64,000 bases of DNA from Anaerolineaceae bacterium (GCA_002699125.1 PABI01000135.1:53573-117572), one strand, 5' to 3'; positions 8,584 to 16,142 are shown, numbered from the stretch's first letter. Notes: generated by a model not told the origin, from the sequence alone. Made by a program: numbers and translations.

Positions 8584-8994
8584 ATGCAAATTCAAATACC
8601 TGAAAATTTGTCTTCTCGCTTGCGGCAATTAGCGGCACGACGCCGCGAGCCTGTTGAGAAAATTGTTGAAGATCGCCTGTTCACCGCTCTGGATGATGAA
8701 CTGGACAATCTTCCAACAGATGAGCAGGCAGAACTCCGTGCCCTGCACCACTTGTCTGATGACGCCCTACGAGCCATTGCGGCAGAGCAAATGTCTGCAG
8801 AAAATCAGGCGCTTATGGCTCAACTAATGACTGGGCAAAATAAAGGAACCCTGACTGAAGCAGAGCAGACGAAGTTGGCGGCATTAGTTGAACGAGGGGA
8901 GCAATTGATGTTGCGTAAGGCAGAAGCGGCCGCTATTCTGGTAAATCGCGGATTTGATGGCACACTTGCAGAACTCATGAACCCAAATGGCTAA
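8584..8994 (+). CDS. Small helical protein paired with an HNH nuclease
   Basis: 136 aa, strongly helical, charged and without cysteines. The N-terminus (QIQIPENLSSRLRQLAARR) resembles the start of ribbon-helix-helix or antitoxin-like proteins, but I see no full known domain. The last 8 bp overlap the start of the HNH gene, so the pair is translationally coupled. Small proteins of this type beside HNH genes recur in Chloroflexota and cyanobacteria (from memory); whether this one is an antitoxin, immunity or regulatory partner is unknown. AGGA about nine bases before the ATG and a TATAAT at 8527-8532 in the gap upstream support expression as a two-gene unit after the ftsZ terminator. Confidence 0.65.
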   Translation: MQIQIPENLSSRLRQLAARRREPVEKIVEDRLFTALDDELDNLPTDEQAELRALHHLSDDALRAIAAEQMSAENQALMAQLMTGQNKGTLTEAEQTKLAALVERGEQLMLRKAEAAAILVNRGFDGTLAELMNPNG

Positions 8995-9409
8995 ACCATC
9001 CTGGCAGACTATTAAGCAGGTGGTTTATGAACGTGCAAATGGCTGTTGTGAATATTGCTCAACGGCCGAAATCAACATTGGCCAGACACTGCACATTGAG
9101 CATATTGTTCTAGATACAGGAGACAAACTGGAAAACCTTTGTTTGGCCTGCCCTAACTGCAATGTGAGCAAAGCGGCAGCGACAACGGCCGTTGACCCCG
9201 AAACAAACGTCACAGTCCAACTCTTTCATCCACGGCACCAAAGTTGGGCTGATCATTTTGCCTGGAGCGAAGATTTTTCTGAAATTTTTGGTCTTACCCC
9301 TGTGGGCAGAGCCACCATTTCTCGCTTGAAGATGAATCGTCCCCGAATTGTTTTGGCGCGACAACGTTGGGTTCAGGCCGGGTATCATCCGGTAGTACAG
9401 AAGTCCTAA
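8987..9409 (+). CDS. HNH endonuclease family protein
   Basis: 140 aa with a compact HNH/zinc-ribbon core. CEYC (residues about 21-24) and CPNCN (about 56-60) can form the structural zinc site, and the ββα-metal motif includes HIEHI (about 38-42) and the Asn of NCN. No targeting domain, methylase or integrase lies nearby. The C-terminal 70 residues (FHPRHQSWADHF, then RPRIVLARQRW) are conserved in the stand-alone HNH family that travels with a small helical partner. It starts inside the preceding gene (8-bp overlap). Possible roles are toxin-like nuclease or DNA repair; the sequence does not decide. Confidence 0.8.
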   Translation: MAKPSWQTIKQVVYERANGCCEYCSTAEINIGQTLHIEHIVLDTGDKLENLCLACPNCNVSKAAATTAVDPETNVTVQLFHPRHQSWADHFAWSEDFSEIFGLTPVGRATISRLKMNRPRIVLARQRWVQAGYHPVVQKS

Positions 9410-9449
9410 TTTTTTCTCCGTATTTTCACGCCAAAAAAAGACCAAAAAC

Positions 9450-9472
9450 AGCCTAAATTGGCTCTTTTTTAA
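9450..9472 (+). terminator. Weak terminator-like hairpin after the HNH gene
   Basis: AGCC and GGCT separated by six bases form a short stem followed by CTTTTTTAA. The T-run is good but the stem is only four base pairs, so this is a tentative call. The rest of the 309-bp gap to nrdR holds a promoter and a structured leader, listed separately. Confidence 0.3.
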
Positions 9473-9565
9473 GCCCACACAGATGTTCTAATTCCATAAT
9501 AACGGCCGTTTAACAGCAGGTTAACAACCGTTTAATTTTTTAAGGTTACCCGCTCCCGTTTTAGC

Positions 9566-9594
9566 TTGCTATGAAAACGGCCGTATGCTATAAT
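9566..9594 (+). promoter_or_regulatory. Sigma-70-type promoter for nrdR-nrdJ
   Basis: TTGCTA (9566-9571) and a consensus TATAAT (9589-9594) are separated by 17 bp. Transcription would start near 9601, giving a leader of about 118 nt before the nrdR GTG. An ACGGCCGT copy lies in the spacer. Confidence 0.7.
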
Positions 9595-9629
9595 GCCTCC
9601 CACTTGTACCAAATCTAGGGGGATTCGCA

Positions 9630-9694
9630 GTGCCAACCCCCATATATGGCGGCGACACGGCAAAAAGTTGGCACAGTCCCATATCTGGTTTTTT
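9630..9694 (+). promoter_or_regulatory. Interlocking-hairpin leader upstream of nrdR (candidate cis-regulatory RNA)
   Basis: Two stems interleave. GTGCCAAC (9630-9637) pairs with GTTGGCAC (9667-9674). CCATATATGG (9640-9649) pairs with CCATATCTGG (9679-9688; nine of ten pairs), which runs straight into six T (9689-9694). The order a-b-a'-b' means they form either a pseudoknot or mutually exclusive structures, the second being terminator-like. The leader lies between a clear promoter and the nrdR start. CCATATATGG is also a perfect DNA palindrome, so a protein operator is an alternative. Confidence 0.45.
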
Positions 9695-9718
9695 CCGGTC
9701 TAAAGGGAGACTTGCTGA

Positions 9719-10171
9719 GTGAAATGTCCATACTGTGATAATCAAAAAACGCGCGTTATCGACACCAGCCACGACGCACGCGGCGGCACGCGGCGGCGGC
9801 GGGTGTGCGATAAGTGCAAAGAGCGGTTCAGCTCCTACGAGCGCCCCATTTTGGCCACGCCGATGCTGGTGAAGCAAGACGGCACCCGCGAAGAGTTCTC
9901 GCGGGACAAGCTGATGGGCGGCATCAAGGTGGCCTGCGCCAAGCGGCCGGTGGCCGCCGCCGACATCGAGCGCATCGCGGGTGAAGTGGAGGCGGAACTG
10001 CAACAGTTGGGCAAGGCAGAAGTTCACAGCCATGTGGCAGGCGATCTGGTCATCAAAAAGCTCAAGGATTTGGACGAGGTGGCGTACATTCGCTACGCCA
10101 CGGTCTACCTGGGCTTTGACGATCTGGAGTCGATTCGCAAGGAGATTGACCGCCTGCTCGAAAGCCGCTGA
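9719..10171 (+). CDS. nrdR: Transcriptional regulator NrdR
   Basis: Zinc-ribbon/ATP-cone repressor of ribonucleotide reductase genes that senses dATP/ATP. It has 150 aa, the usual size. The zinc ribbon is CPYC (C3, C6) with CDKC (C30, C33), followed by the RRRRVC stretch and an ATP-cone (residues about 49-139) containing VKQDGTREEF and DLDEVAYIRYA. Translation starts at GTG 9719 with AAAGGGAG about eight bases upstream. It lies immediately upstream of the class II reductase, its natural target. The usual tandem NrdR boxes are not obvious between nrdR and nrdJ. Confidence 0.95.
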   Translation: MKCPYCDNQKTRVIDTSHDARGGTRRRRVCDKCKERFSSYERPILATPMLVKQDGTREEFSRDKLMGGIKVACAKRPVAAADIERIAGEVEAELQQLGKAEVHSHVAGDLVIKKLKDLDEVAYIRYATVYLGFDDLESIRKEIDRLLESR

Positions 10172-10298
10172 CGGCCGTTTTTGGCACTACAAACGGCCGT
10201 CTCCCCAAAAACCGAAATAAACCAATTTTTTCCCTAGCCTACGCAACAGAAAACACAAAAGCGGTGAAGTAAATCCAAAACAAGGAGATGGAATCTCA

Positions 10299-12629
10299 AT
10301 GGCTGAACAGCAGAATACGCAAGAAAAAGTGTTGACCAAAACCAACGGCACCAATGGTAGTAACGGTAAAAATGGCAAGTCTACCCATTTAGATGAGAGC
10401 AGCATTTATTTTAAGGTGGCCATTCCCCAGAGTATTGTGAAGCGAGACGGCCGTATCGTCCCCTTCAACATGGAACTCATTGAAAACGCCCTGGAGCGCT
10501 GCTTCACCAGCCTGGACATTAAACCCAAGACACCGGTCCACGACATTACCCATCAAGTGGTCAACGTGGTGGCCGCCAAATATGACCTCCCCACCGTGGA
10601 AGGCGTACAGGACATCGTGGAGATGGTGCTGCAGGCCGCAGGTGAATATGAAGCCGCCAAACATTACATCCTGTACCGTGCCGAACATGCCAAAATGCGT
10701 ACCAAACGTCCCGTGCCTACCGAAGTGCGTGACGCCTTTGCTGAATCAGACCCTTACTTCCCCACCCAGCTGCAAAAGTTTCAATTCTACGACAAATATT
10801 CCCGCTTCAACTACGATCTCGGCCGCCGCGAGACGTGGGTGGAGACGGTTAACCGGGCTACCGACTATTTGAAAGAGCTGTCGGAATACCGACTGCCTGC
10901 CGAAACGTACGAGCGCATCCGTCAGGGCATCCTCACTATGAAAGTGATGCCCTCCATGCGCCTGCTGGCGATGGCTGGCCCCGCCGCCCGCCGCAACAAC
11001 ATTGCCATTTACAATTGCTCCTACATGCCGGTAGACAGCATCGACTCCTTTGTGGAGGCGCTGATCATTTCCATGAGCGGCTGCGGCGTGGGCTTTTCTG
11101 TGGAGCGGCAGTACGTGGAGCAGTTCCCGCGCATCGCCCGGCAAAGCGGCAACCCGGCCACCACGCACGTCGTGGCCGACTCGTCTGAAGGCTGGGCGGA
11201 GGCCGTCCGCGTGGGCCTGACGGCCTGGTTCCAGGGCGAAGACGTGAAGTTTGATTATTCCGAGGTGCGTCCTATCGGTTCGCCGCTGCGGGTGAAGGGT
11301 GGCCGCGCTTCCGGGCCGGAGCCGCTGCGCCAGATGCTGGACTTTGCCCGCGCCCGCATTTTGTCGCGGCAGGGCGGCTTTTTACGGCCGCTCGACGCCC
11401 ATGACATTATGTGTGCTGTGGGGGATGCGGCCGTTTCCGGCGGTGTGCGTCGAACGGCAATGATCTCCCTGTTTGATTACGACGACCTGGAAATGCGCCA
11501 CTGCAAAGACGGCGACTTCTGGCGGGCCAACAGCCAGCGCTGGAATGCGAATAATTCGGCCGTGTGGCCCTCGCGCGAGCTGAGCCAGGCAGAAATCACC
11601 CGCTTTGTGCTGGACATGGTGGAATCGGAACGGGGCGAGCCGGGCATCTTTAACCGCAAGGCAGCCATTGAGAACAAGCCTGCCCGCCGCAAAGCGGCTG
11701 AGTTTGGCACCAATCCGTGTGGCGAGATTTATTTACGGCCGTATCAATTCTGTAACCTCACCAGCGCTATTGCTCGTGCCGACGACACTTACGAAACGCT
11801 TAAAGAAAAAGTGGAGCTGGCCGCCATCATCGGCACGATTCAGTCGATGGCCACGCACTTCCCTGGCCTGCGCCCCCAATGGCAGCAAAACAGCATCGAA
11901 GAACGGCTGCTGGGCGTCGATTTGAACGGCCAGATGGACAGCCCGGCTGCCCAAGACCCGGAAATCCAGGAAAAATTGCAGAAAGTTGCGGTGGAGACCA
12001 ACAAAGAATACGCCGCCCGGTTGGGCATCAACCAATCTACTTCCGTCACCTGCGTCAAGCCATCGGGCAACTCCTCGCAGTTGGTCAATTCTTCCTCCGG
12101 GCTGCACGCGCGCTGGGCACCGTACTACATCCGCAACGTACGCGTCGGTTCACACAGTCCCGTTTTTAAAGTGCTGCAAGATGCCGGTGTGCCCATGGAC
12201 CCGGAAAATGGCCAGTCCCGCGACAGCGCTATCACCTGGGTGGTCCACTTCCCGGTAAAATCGCCAGAAGGGGCGGTGACGCGCAACGACCGCTCCGCAC
12301 TGACGCAGTGTGAGTTCTGGCTGCAAAACAAAACACATTACACCGAGCACAATCCCAGCGTCACCATCACCTATCAGGACAATGAAGTGCTGGACATCAT
12401 TGGCTGGATTTGGGAGCATCAGGACAAGATCGGCGGCATGGCCTTCCTGCCTGCCTTCGACGCCCAGTACGACCAGATGCCCTACATTGAAATTACGCAG
12501 GAAGAGTATGAACAGCTAGCCGACAAATTCCCGGACATCGACTTCTCCAAGATTTACCGCTACGAAGAAGAAGATTTAACCACAGCGGCCCAGGAACTGG
12601 CCTGCATGGCGGGAAACTGCGATATTTAA
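10299..12629 (+). CDS. nrdJ: Adenosylcobalamin-dependent (class II) ribonucleotide reductase
   Basis: Makes deoxyribonucleotides with AdoCbl as radical initiator, so it works with or without oxygen. It has 776 aa. An N-terminal ATP-cone (about 45-135; VKRDGRIVPFN) provides allosteric control. The catalytic barrel shows NCSY (near residue 239), NPCGEI (near 474; thiyl-radical Cys and Glu) and FCNL (near 486), in the arrangement of the monomeric Lactobacillus-type enzyme. The C-terminus carries CX4C (C769, C774), matching the pair that re-reduces the active site. AAGGAG lies 11 bases before the ATG. No class I or III genes are in the window. Confidence 0.92.
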   Translation: MAEQQNTQEKVLTKTNGTNGSNGKNGKSTHLDESSIYFKVAIPQSIVKRDGRIVPFNMELIENALERCFTSLDIKPKTPVHDITHQVVNVVAAKYDLPTVEGVQDIVEMVLQAAGEYEAAKHYILYRAEHAKMRTKRPVPTEVRDAFAESDPYFPTQLQKFQFYDKYSRFNYDLGRRETWVETVNRATDYLKELSEYRLPAETYERIRQGILTMKVMPSMRLLAMAGPAARRNNIAIYNCSYMPVDSIDSFVEALIISMSGCGVGFSVERQYVEQFPRIARQSGNPATTHVVADSSEGWAEAVRVGLTAWFQGEDVKFDYSEVRPIGSPLRVKGGRASGPEPLRQMLDFARARILSRQGGFLRPLDAHDIMCAVGDAAVSGGVRRTAMISLFDYDDLEMRHCKDGDFWRANSQRWNANNSAVWPSRELSQAEITRFVLDMVESERGEPGIFNRKAAIENKPARRKAAEFGTNPCGEIYLRPYQFCNLTSAIARADDTYETLKEKVELAAIIGTIQSMATHFPGLRPQWQQNSIEERLLGVDLNGQMDSPAAQDPEIQEKLQKVAVETNKEYAARLGINQSTSVTCVKPSGNSSQLVNSSSGLHARWAPYYIRNVRVGSHSPVFKVLQDAGVPMDPENGQSRDSAITWVVHFPVKSPEGAVTRNDRSALTQCEFWLQNKTHYTEHNPSVTITYQDNEVLDIIGWIWEHQDKIGGMAFLPAFDAQYDQMPYIEITQEEYEQLADKFPDIDFSKIYRYEEEDLTTAAQELACMAGNCDI

Positions 12630-12640
12630 TCAAAACAAAA

Positions 12641-12694
12641 ACCTCCCGCAGGTTCCGTCCAGAGCGAAATTGTTTTACGGAGCCTGCGGGAGGT
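12641..12694 (+). terminator. Long hairpin downstream of nrdJ
   Basis: An 18-bp stem, ACCTCCCGCAGGTTCCGT (12641-12658) with its near-perfect complement (12677-12694, one G-T pair), has an 18-nt loop and no T-run. It may stabilise the mRNA end or be a repeat; the true terminator follows at 12711. Confidence 0.7.
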
Positions 12695-12710
12695 TGACTG
12701 CAACTCATCA

Positions 12711-12742
12711 ACAGCTCACCAGTTTTGGTGAGCTGTTTTTTT
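12711..12742 (+). terminator. Rho-independent terminator of the nrdR-nrdJ unit
   Basis: Perfect 10-bp stem ACAGCTCACC (12711-12720) with GGTGAGCTGT (12727-12736), a 6-nt loop, and a run of seven T. It separates the nucleotide-reductase unit from the next, ArsR-type operator-bearing, unit. Confidence 0.93.
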
Positions 12743-12744
12743 AT

Positions 12745-12782
12745 GGGACGCTGATCACCCTGATTTACCTGATTTGATGAGG
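12745..12782. repeat. GGACGCTGAT repeat family, copy 1 (partial)
   Basis: GGGACGCTGATCACCCTGAT and further CTGATT units belong to an intergenic family whose fuller copies lie at 38089-38192 and 54172-54236. This copy has only the left half. Confidence 0.6.
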
Positions 12783-12811
12783 ATGCTCACTCCTCTTTTT
12801 GGCAGGAATAT

Positions 12812-12827
12812 TTCAACGGCTGTTGAA
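12812..12827. promoter_or_regulatory. Operator O1, TTCAAC-N4-GTTGAA
   Basis: Perfect inverted repeat TTCAACGGCTGTTGAA, 119 bp before the mini-thioredoxin gene. Its TTCAA-N6-TTGAA frame is shared with O2 (12909-12924). The half-site type fits ArsR/SmtB winged-helix repressors, and an ArsR gene ends this run. Binding is inferred, not shown. Confidence 0.6.
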
Positions 12828-12908
12828 GTATGACGAGCGTCATTGGATTCGTGTGATGAAGATCACTACGGCCGCTTCCCCAATAATCATATAGTTCAAG
12901 CATACTAT

Positions 12909-12924
12909 TTCAATGAGTATTGAA
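12909..12924. promoter_or_regulatory. Operator O2, TTCAAT-N4-ATTGAA
   Basis: Perfect inverted repeat TTCAATGAGTATTGAA ending 21 bp before the start of the first gene of the run. It overlaps the likely transcription-start region, so a bound repressor would block the unit. Same architecture as O1, centres 97 bp apart. Confidence 0.65.
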
Positions 12925-12945
12925 CCATTTAAGGAGCGTATCACA

Positions 12946-13188
12946 ATGAAAATTAAAGTGCTGGGTCCCGGCTGTGCCAACTGCAAACGGGTGGAGCAAA
13001 TTGCCCGCCGCAAAGTAGAAAAGCTGGGCCTGACGGCCGAAATTGAGAAAGTAACAGACTATGGCGAAATTATGGCTTACGGCGTGATGTCTACCCCAGG
13101 GTTGGTGATTGATCAGAAGGTGGTGGCGTACGGCCGTATCCCCACCAACCAGGAAGTGACCGACTGGCTCATCGCCGCCCAAAACTAG
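12946..13188 (+). CDS. CxxC mini-thioredoxin (TM0996/MTH895, redox-active disulfide protein 2 family)
   Basis: 80-aa thioredoxin-fold protein with the redox motif GPGCANCKR (C10, C13) right after the first beta strand and the cis-Pro segment STPGLVID. Family members are small disulfide reductants often encoded next to ArsP-type permeases. I set the start at 12946 because AAGGAG lies nine bases upstream (12931-12936) and the family begins with this Met-Lys-Ile-Lys-Val strand; an upstream ATG at 12913 would overlap operator O2. It is the first gene of the permease/lipoyl/DGC run and has a paralogue at 16608. Confidence 0.9.
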   Translation: MKIKVLGPGCANCKRVEQIARRKVEKLGLTAEIEKVTDYGEIMAYGVMSTPGLVIDQKVVAYGRIPTNQEVTDWLIAAQN

Positions 13189-13198
13189 GAGCACACCC

Positions 13199-14260
13199 AT
13201 GAGCAGTGAAAAAATCACGCTTACCCCACGTCATAAACCAAAATGGCAATTGCCCACGCTGGTCATACTCTTAGGAATCGTCTGGCTGTTGGCCTGGCAG
13301 CAGCTGCAAAACATGGCCGACTGGCTCACCTACGACCTCATTGGCCTGCTGCCAGAAACTCGCCTGGGTGAATCAGTCAACTTTTTCCTTTACGATGTGC
13401 CCAAAATCCTGATGCTGCTGGCGGGCATGATCTTCCTGGTCACGTTCATCCGCTCATTCTTCAGCCCGGAACGCACGCGGGCGGCACTGGGTGGGCGACG
13501 TGAAGGTGTGGGCAATGTGTTGGCCGCTGGCCTGGGCGTGCTGACGCCGTTTTGTTCTTGCTCGGCCGTCCCCCTGTTCATCGGCTTTGTGGAAAGCGGC
13601 ATCCCGCTGGGTGTCACTTTTTCCTTTTTGATTGCTACGCCGGTGGTGAACGAAATTGCTCTGGCCATGCTGTTTGGCCTGTTTGGCTGGCAGGTGGCCG
13701 GACTGTATTTAATCTCTGGCCTGACCATTGCCGTGCTTGGCGGTATTCTCATTGGCCGGTTACGGCCGGAGCAATACGTAGAGGATTTTGTGTGGCAGGT
13801 TCAGGTAGGGCAGCAGGCAGGCGGGGTCACTTATAAACCCACCTGGGATGACCGGATTCGGGATGCTGGCCGCAGCACCAAAGAAATTGTGGGCAAAGTA
13901 TGGCCATTTGTGGTGATCGGTATTGGCATTGGGGCGGGCATTCACGGCTACGTGCCGGAAGATTTCCTGGCCGGAGTGATGGGGCGTGAGGCGTGGTGGT
14001 CGGTGCCGGCGGCCGTTTTGTTAGGCGTGCCGCTTTATGCCAACGCCGCCGGGATCATTCCCGTGGTGCATGCGCTCATGGAAAAAGGAGCAGCGCTGGG
14101 CACGGTGCTGGCCTTCATGATGTCGGTCGTGGCCCTGAGCCTGCCGGAAATGCTTATCCTGAAGCGCGTCATCAAGCTGCGCCTGATCCTGATTTTCATC
14201 GGCATCGTGGCGTTTGCCATCATTTTAACGGGCTACCTTTTCAATTTTGTTATTAGGTAG
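13199..14260 (+). CDS. ArsP/DUF318-type permease (UPF0718)
   Basis: 353-aa membrane protein with about eight TM helices. The family signature PFCSCSAVPLF (near residues 117-127) carries the paired Cys of this permease family, and a second family block, GVPLYANAAG, lies near 280. Characterised members such as ArsP export trivalent organoarsenicals; others are uncharacterised. TAGGAG lies eight bases before the ATG, and the gene follows the mini-thioredoxin by 10 bp, a pairing seen widely and suggesting that the reductant feeds a thiol-bound substrate to the permease. The substrate cannot be read from the sequence. Confidence 0.85.
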   Translation: MSSEKITLTPRHKPKWQLPTLVILLGIVWLLAWQQLQNMADWLTYDLIGLLPETRLGESVNFFLYDVPKILMLLAGMIFLVTFIRSFFSPERTRAALGGRREGVGNVLAAGLGVLTPFCSCSAVPLFIGFVESGIPLGVTFSFLIATPVVNEIALAMLFGLFGWQVAGLYLISGLTIAVLGGILIGRLRPEQYVEDFVWQVQVGQQAGGVTYKPTWDDRIRDAGRSTKEIVGKVWPFVVIGIGIGAGIHGYVPEDFLAGVMGREAWWSVPAAVLLGVPLYANAAGIIPVVHALMEKGAALGTVLAFMMSVVALSLPEMLILKRVIKLRLILIFIGIVAFAIILTGYLFNFVIR

Positions 14261-14352
14261 ATCGTAGTTGTTCCAATAAGGTAAAAGAGAATAAATTGTG
14301 CAAAGAATGTTAAATCCAACCGTATCGGCTGATTATAAGGAGGTCACGGATG

Positions 14353-14559
14353 ATGCTAATTGACACCTATGATTTAGACATTTTTACACCCCCTTATGAA
14401 CCTGGAGCAGAACGGTATTCGACCATTGCCCGGTTAACAATAGACATTTCTGAAGCGCTACCTTACCTTAATGCCACCTTGCGCGGCGCAGTTTACCATC
14501 AGGCCGCCAACGCCCTCACCTGGAAAAAGAGCGGGCATAACATGGAGGTTATTTCATGA
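14353..14559 (+). CDS. Truncated Fe-S-protein-like ORF (N-terminal half only)
   Basis: 68 aa preceded by a perfect AAGGAGGT (14337-14344). ATG codons at 14350 and 14353 are both possible; 14353 has the better spacing. The text DIFTPPYEPGAERYS, DISEALPYLNATLRGAVYH and ALTWKKSGHN matches, as I recall, the N-terminal half of a longer Fe-S-cluster protein family whose second half carries the Cys ligands. Here the frame breaks just after GHN and stops overlapping the next gene's ATG. There are no cysteines. It is either a decayed gene or a small functional remnant still translated to couple the lipoyl gene. Confidence 0.6.
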   Translation: MLIDTYDLDIFTPPYEPGAERYSTIARLTIDISEALPYLNATLRGAVYHQAANALTWKKSGHNMEVIS

Positions 14560-15005
14560 GTGAATATCTGGAATATATATTGGACAAGTTTACCTTCAAG
14601 GTAGCAACAGATCGTTTTTACAGTGCGGAAGGCATGTGGGCCAAAGCAGATGGTAACCAGGTTACCGTTGGTGTGTCGGACTTTTTCCAGCAGCATAATG
14701 GCGATGTCGCTTTTGCCGAGGTGAGGGAAGTGGGCACGGCCGTATCTACAAACGACGGCTTGGCTGACATTGAAAGCATCAAAGTAGATATTGAGCTTAT
14801 CTCTCCAGTCAACGGCACGATTGTCGAGGTGAATGAAAAGCTGGAACTGGAAGCAGAGGTCATTAACCAGGACCCTTACGGGGACGGCTGGCTAGCCATG
14901 ATTGAAGCCAGCGATTGGGCCACTGACCAGGCCAACCTGATGTCGCCGGAGACTTACTTTGAACATATGAAAGCTCTGGCTCAGGTGGAGGCGGGAAACC
15001 TATGA
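14556..15005 (+). CDS. GcvH-like lipoyl-carrier protein
   Basis: 149 aa with a biotinyl/lipoyl hammerhead fold. The core ADIESIKVDIELISPVNG holds the lipoylatable Lys (near residue 77) in the glycine-cleavage-H context. The termini match the H-protein family, including GDGWLAMI and an N-terminal RFYSAEGMWAK. No gcvT, gcvP, lipoate ligase or lipoyl synthase is present, so glycine cleavage is unlikely as its local role. Stand-alone H-like proteins serve other pathways, for example as carriers in sulfur oxidation. GGAGG lies eight bases before the ATG, inside the upstream gene; its stop overlaps the following ATG. Confidence 0.8.
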   Translation: MSEYLEYILDKFTFKVATDRFYSAEGMWAKADGNQVTVGVSDFFQQHNGDVAFAEVREVGTAVSTNDGLADIESIKVDIELISPVNGTIVEVNEKLELEAEVINQDPYGDGWLAMIEASDWATDQANLMSPETYFEHMKALAQVEAGNL

Positions 15006-15412
15006 GCAAGAAAGTTGTGGTTGTGCCGTGCAGCGGCATTGGCAAGACCTACGGTACGGTCAGCCGCGAAGCGGCTTATGAGGTTATCGAGGATCTGCGC
15101 CCGGAAACGTCGCAGTTGGTAGCCCTGTCGCTGTTGGTATTGGGCGAAGAGAATGCCCGCAGTGCCGTGGCTGCCAGCCCAGCAATTACCATTGATGGCT
15201 GTAAGCTGGCCTGTGCGACCAAGATGGTGCTGGAAAGCGGCGGCCAGGTGGCGCAGGATTTTGCCGTCCTGGATGTTTATCGTCGCTATCGCCAGTTCAA
15301 GCCGAAGGGAATCGCAGAATTGAACGAAGGCGGATTGCAATTAGCTCACGCCCTGGCCGAAGAAGTCAGTATCGTTATTGACAGCCTGCAAGGAGGGGAG
15401 GAAGATGCCTAA
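15002..15412 (+). CDS. DGC-domain putative zinc-binding protein 1
   Basis: 136 aa of the DGC family, named for a conserved Asp-Gly-Cys. Visible blocks are VVVPCSGIGKTYGTVSREA (near 5-23), IDGCKLACATK (near 62-72) and an ACATKMVLESGG stretch. The Cys residues of CSG, DGC and LAC are the likely metal or thiol ligands. The start overlaps the lipoyl gene stop (ATGA) and the end overlaps the second DGC gene by 8 bp. A role in handling thiol-bound metals or a persulfide fits the context but is inference; the family has no firm biochemical function that I know of. Confidence 0.75.
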   Translation: MSKKVVVVPCSGIGKTYGTVSREAAYEVIEDLRPETSQLVALSLLVLGEENARSAVAASPAITIDGCKLACATKMVLESGGQVAQDFAVLDVYRRYRQFKPKGIAELNEGGLQLAHALAEEVSIVIDSLQGGEEDA

Positions 15413-16142
15413 ATTACCGCAAAAGAAAGTTGGCATTGTCGCCTGCTCCGGTGAAGAACTGGCCGAAGGGACGGTGACACGCCTGGCGGCGTTGAAGGTG
15501 CTGGAAGAATTGCGGCCAGACGATACCGTCACCATCTGCCTGCCGCTCTTTTTAGCCGGCGGTGAAGGTGACCGCGCTTTTGCCCGTTTCTATCCAACAA
15601 TTGCTGTGGATGGCTGCGAACTGCGCTGTGCCGCCCGGGCTACGGAGCAGCACTCCGGCAAGCCGGCCGCCAGCGTTGTGGTGACAGATGTGGTAACAGA
15701 ATGTGGCCTGGAAAAGGTGTCGGGGCGGCGTCGCTTAAATGAAGCGGGACAGCTGGCGGTGACAGAAACGGCCGCACGCGTGGCCGACCTGGTAGATACC
15801 CTGCTGGACAAAAAATGGAGCCGCCGCGAAGGGCGCTTTATTGAGTCGGAAGCCATCACGCTGGACGTACAGCAGCCCAAGGCAGCCTCTTGCAGTTGTG
15901 GCTCCGGCATCCCGGTGCAAACGGTACTGGTCAATGGCGAAGCTGTGACGTTAATTGCCCTCCCGGCTCTCTTTGAACAGTTCCAACAGGCGGGCAAACG
16001 GCCGTCACCTGAAACCACGGCCGAGTTACTGGCCCAGGTAAAAATCTACAACGATGTCCCCGCAGCAGCTGAAGCCGCTTACCGGGAAGCTTTGGCCCGA
16101 GAGTATGCCCTGTTTTATGGGGAAGAGGCGGTGATGACATGA
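15405..16142 (+). CDS. DGC-domain putative zinc-binding protein 2 with C-terminal extension
   Basis: 245 aa. The N-terminal DGC domain repeats that of the previous gene (VACSGEELAEGT near 13, VDGCELRCAARA near 67). A C-terminal extension of about 80 residues begins with ASCSCGSGIPVQT (CxCG) and looks like a separate small fold. The ATG at 15405 follows a strong AGGAGGGGAGG. It overlaps the upstream DGC gene by 8 bp and the OsmC gene by 4 bp. Tandem DGC genes of unequal length suggest duplication and specialisation, perhaps as a hetero-pair. Confidence 0.75.
   Translation: MPKLPQKKVGIVACSGEELAEGTVTRLAALKVLEELRPDDTVTICLPLFLAGGEGDRAFARFYPTIAVDGCELRCAARATEQHSGKPAASVVVTDVVTECGLEKVSGRRRLNEAGQLAVTETAARVADLVDTLLDKKWSRREGRFIESEAITLDVQQPKAASCSCGSGIPVQTVLVNGEAVTLIALPALFEQFQQAGKRPSPETTAELLAQVKIYNDVPAAAEAAYREALAREYALFYGEEAVMT

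Noticed and set aside
9595..9718. Cobalamin riboswitch upstream of the B12-dependent reductase
   Set aside because: I looked for the conserved cobalamin-riboswitch core and did not find it; only the interlocking stems remain and are reported separately.
14556..15005. Glycine cleavage system operon
   Set aside because: Only an H-like protein is present; gcvT, gcvP and lpd are absent from the neighbourhood.
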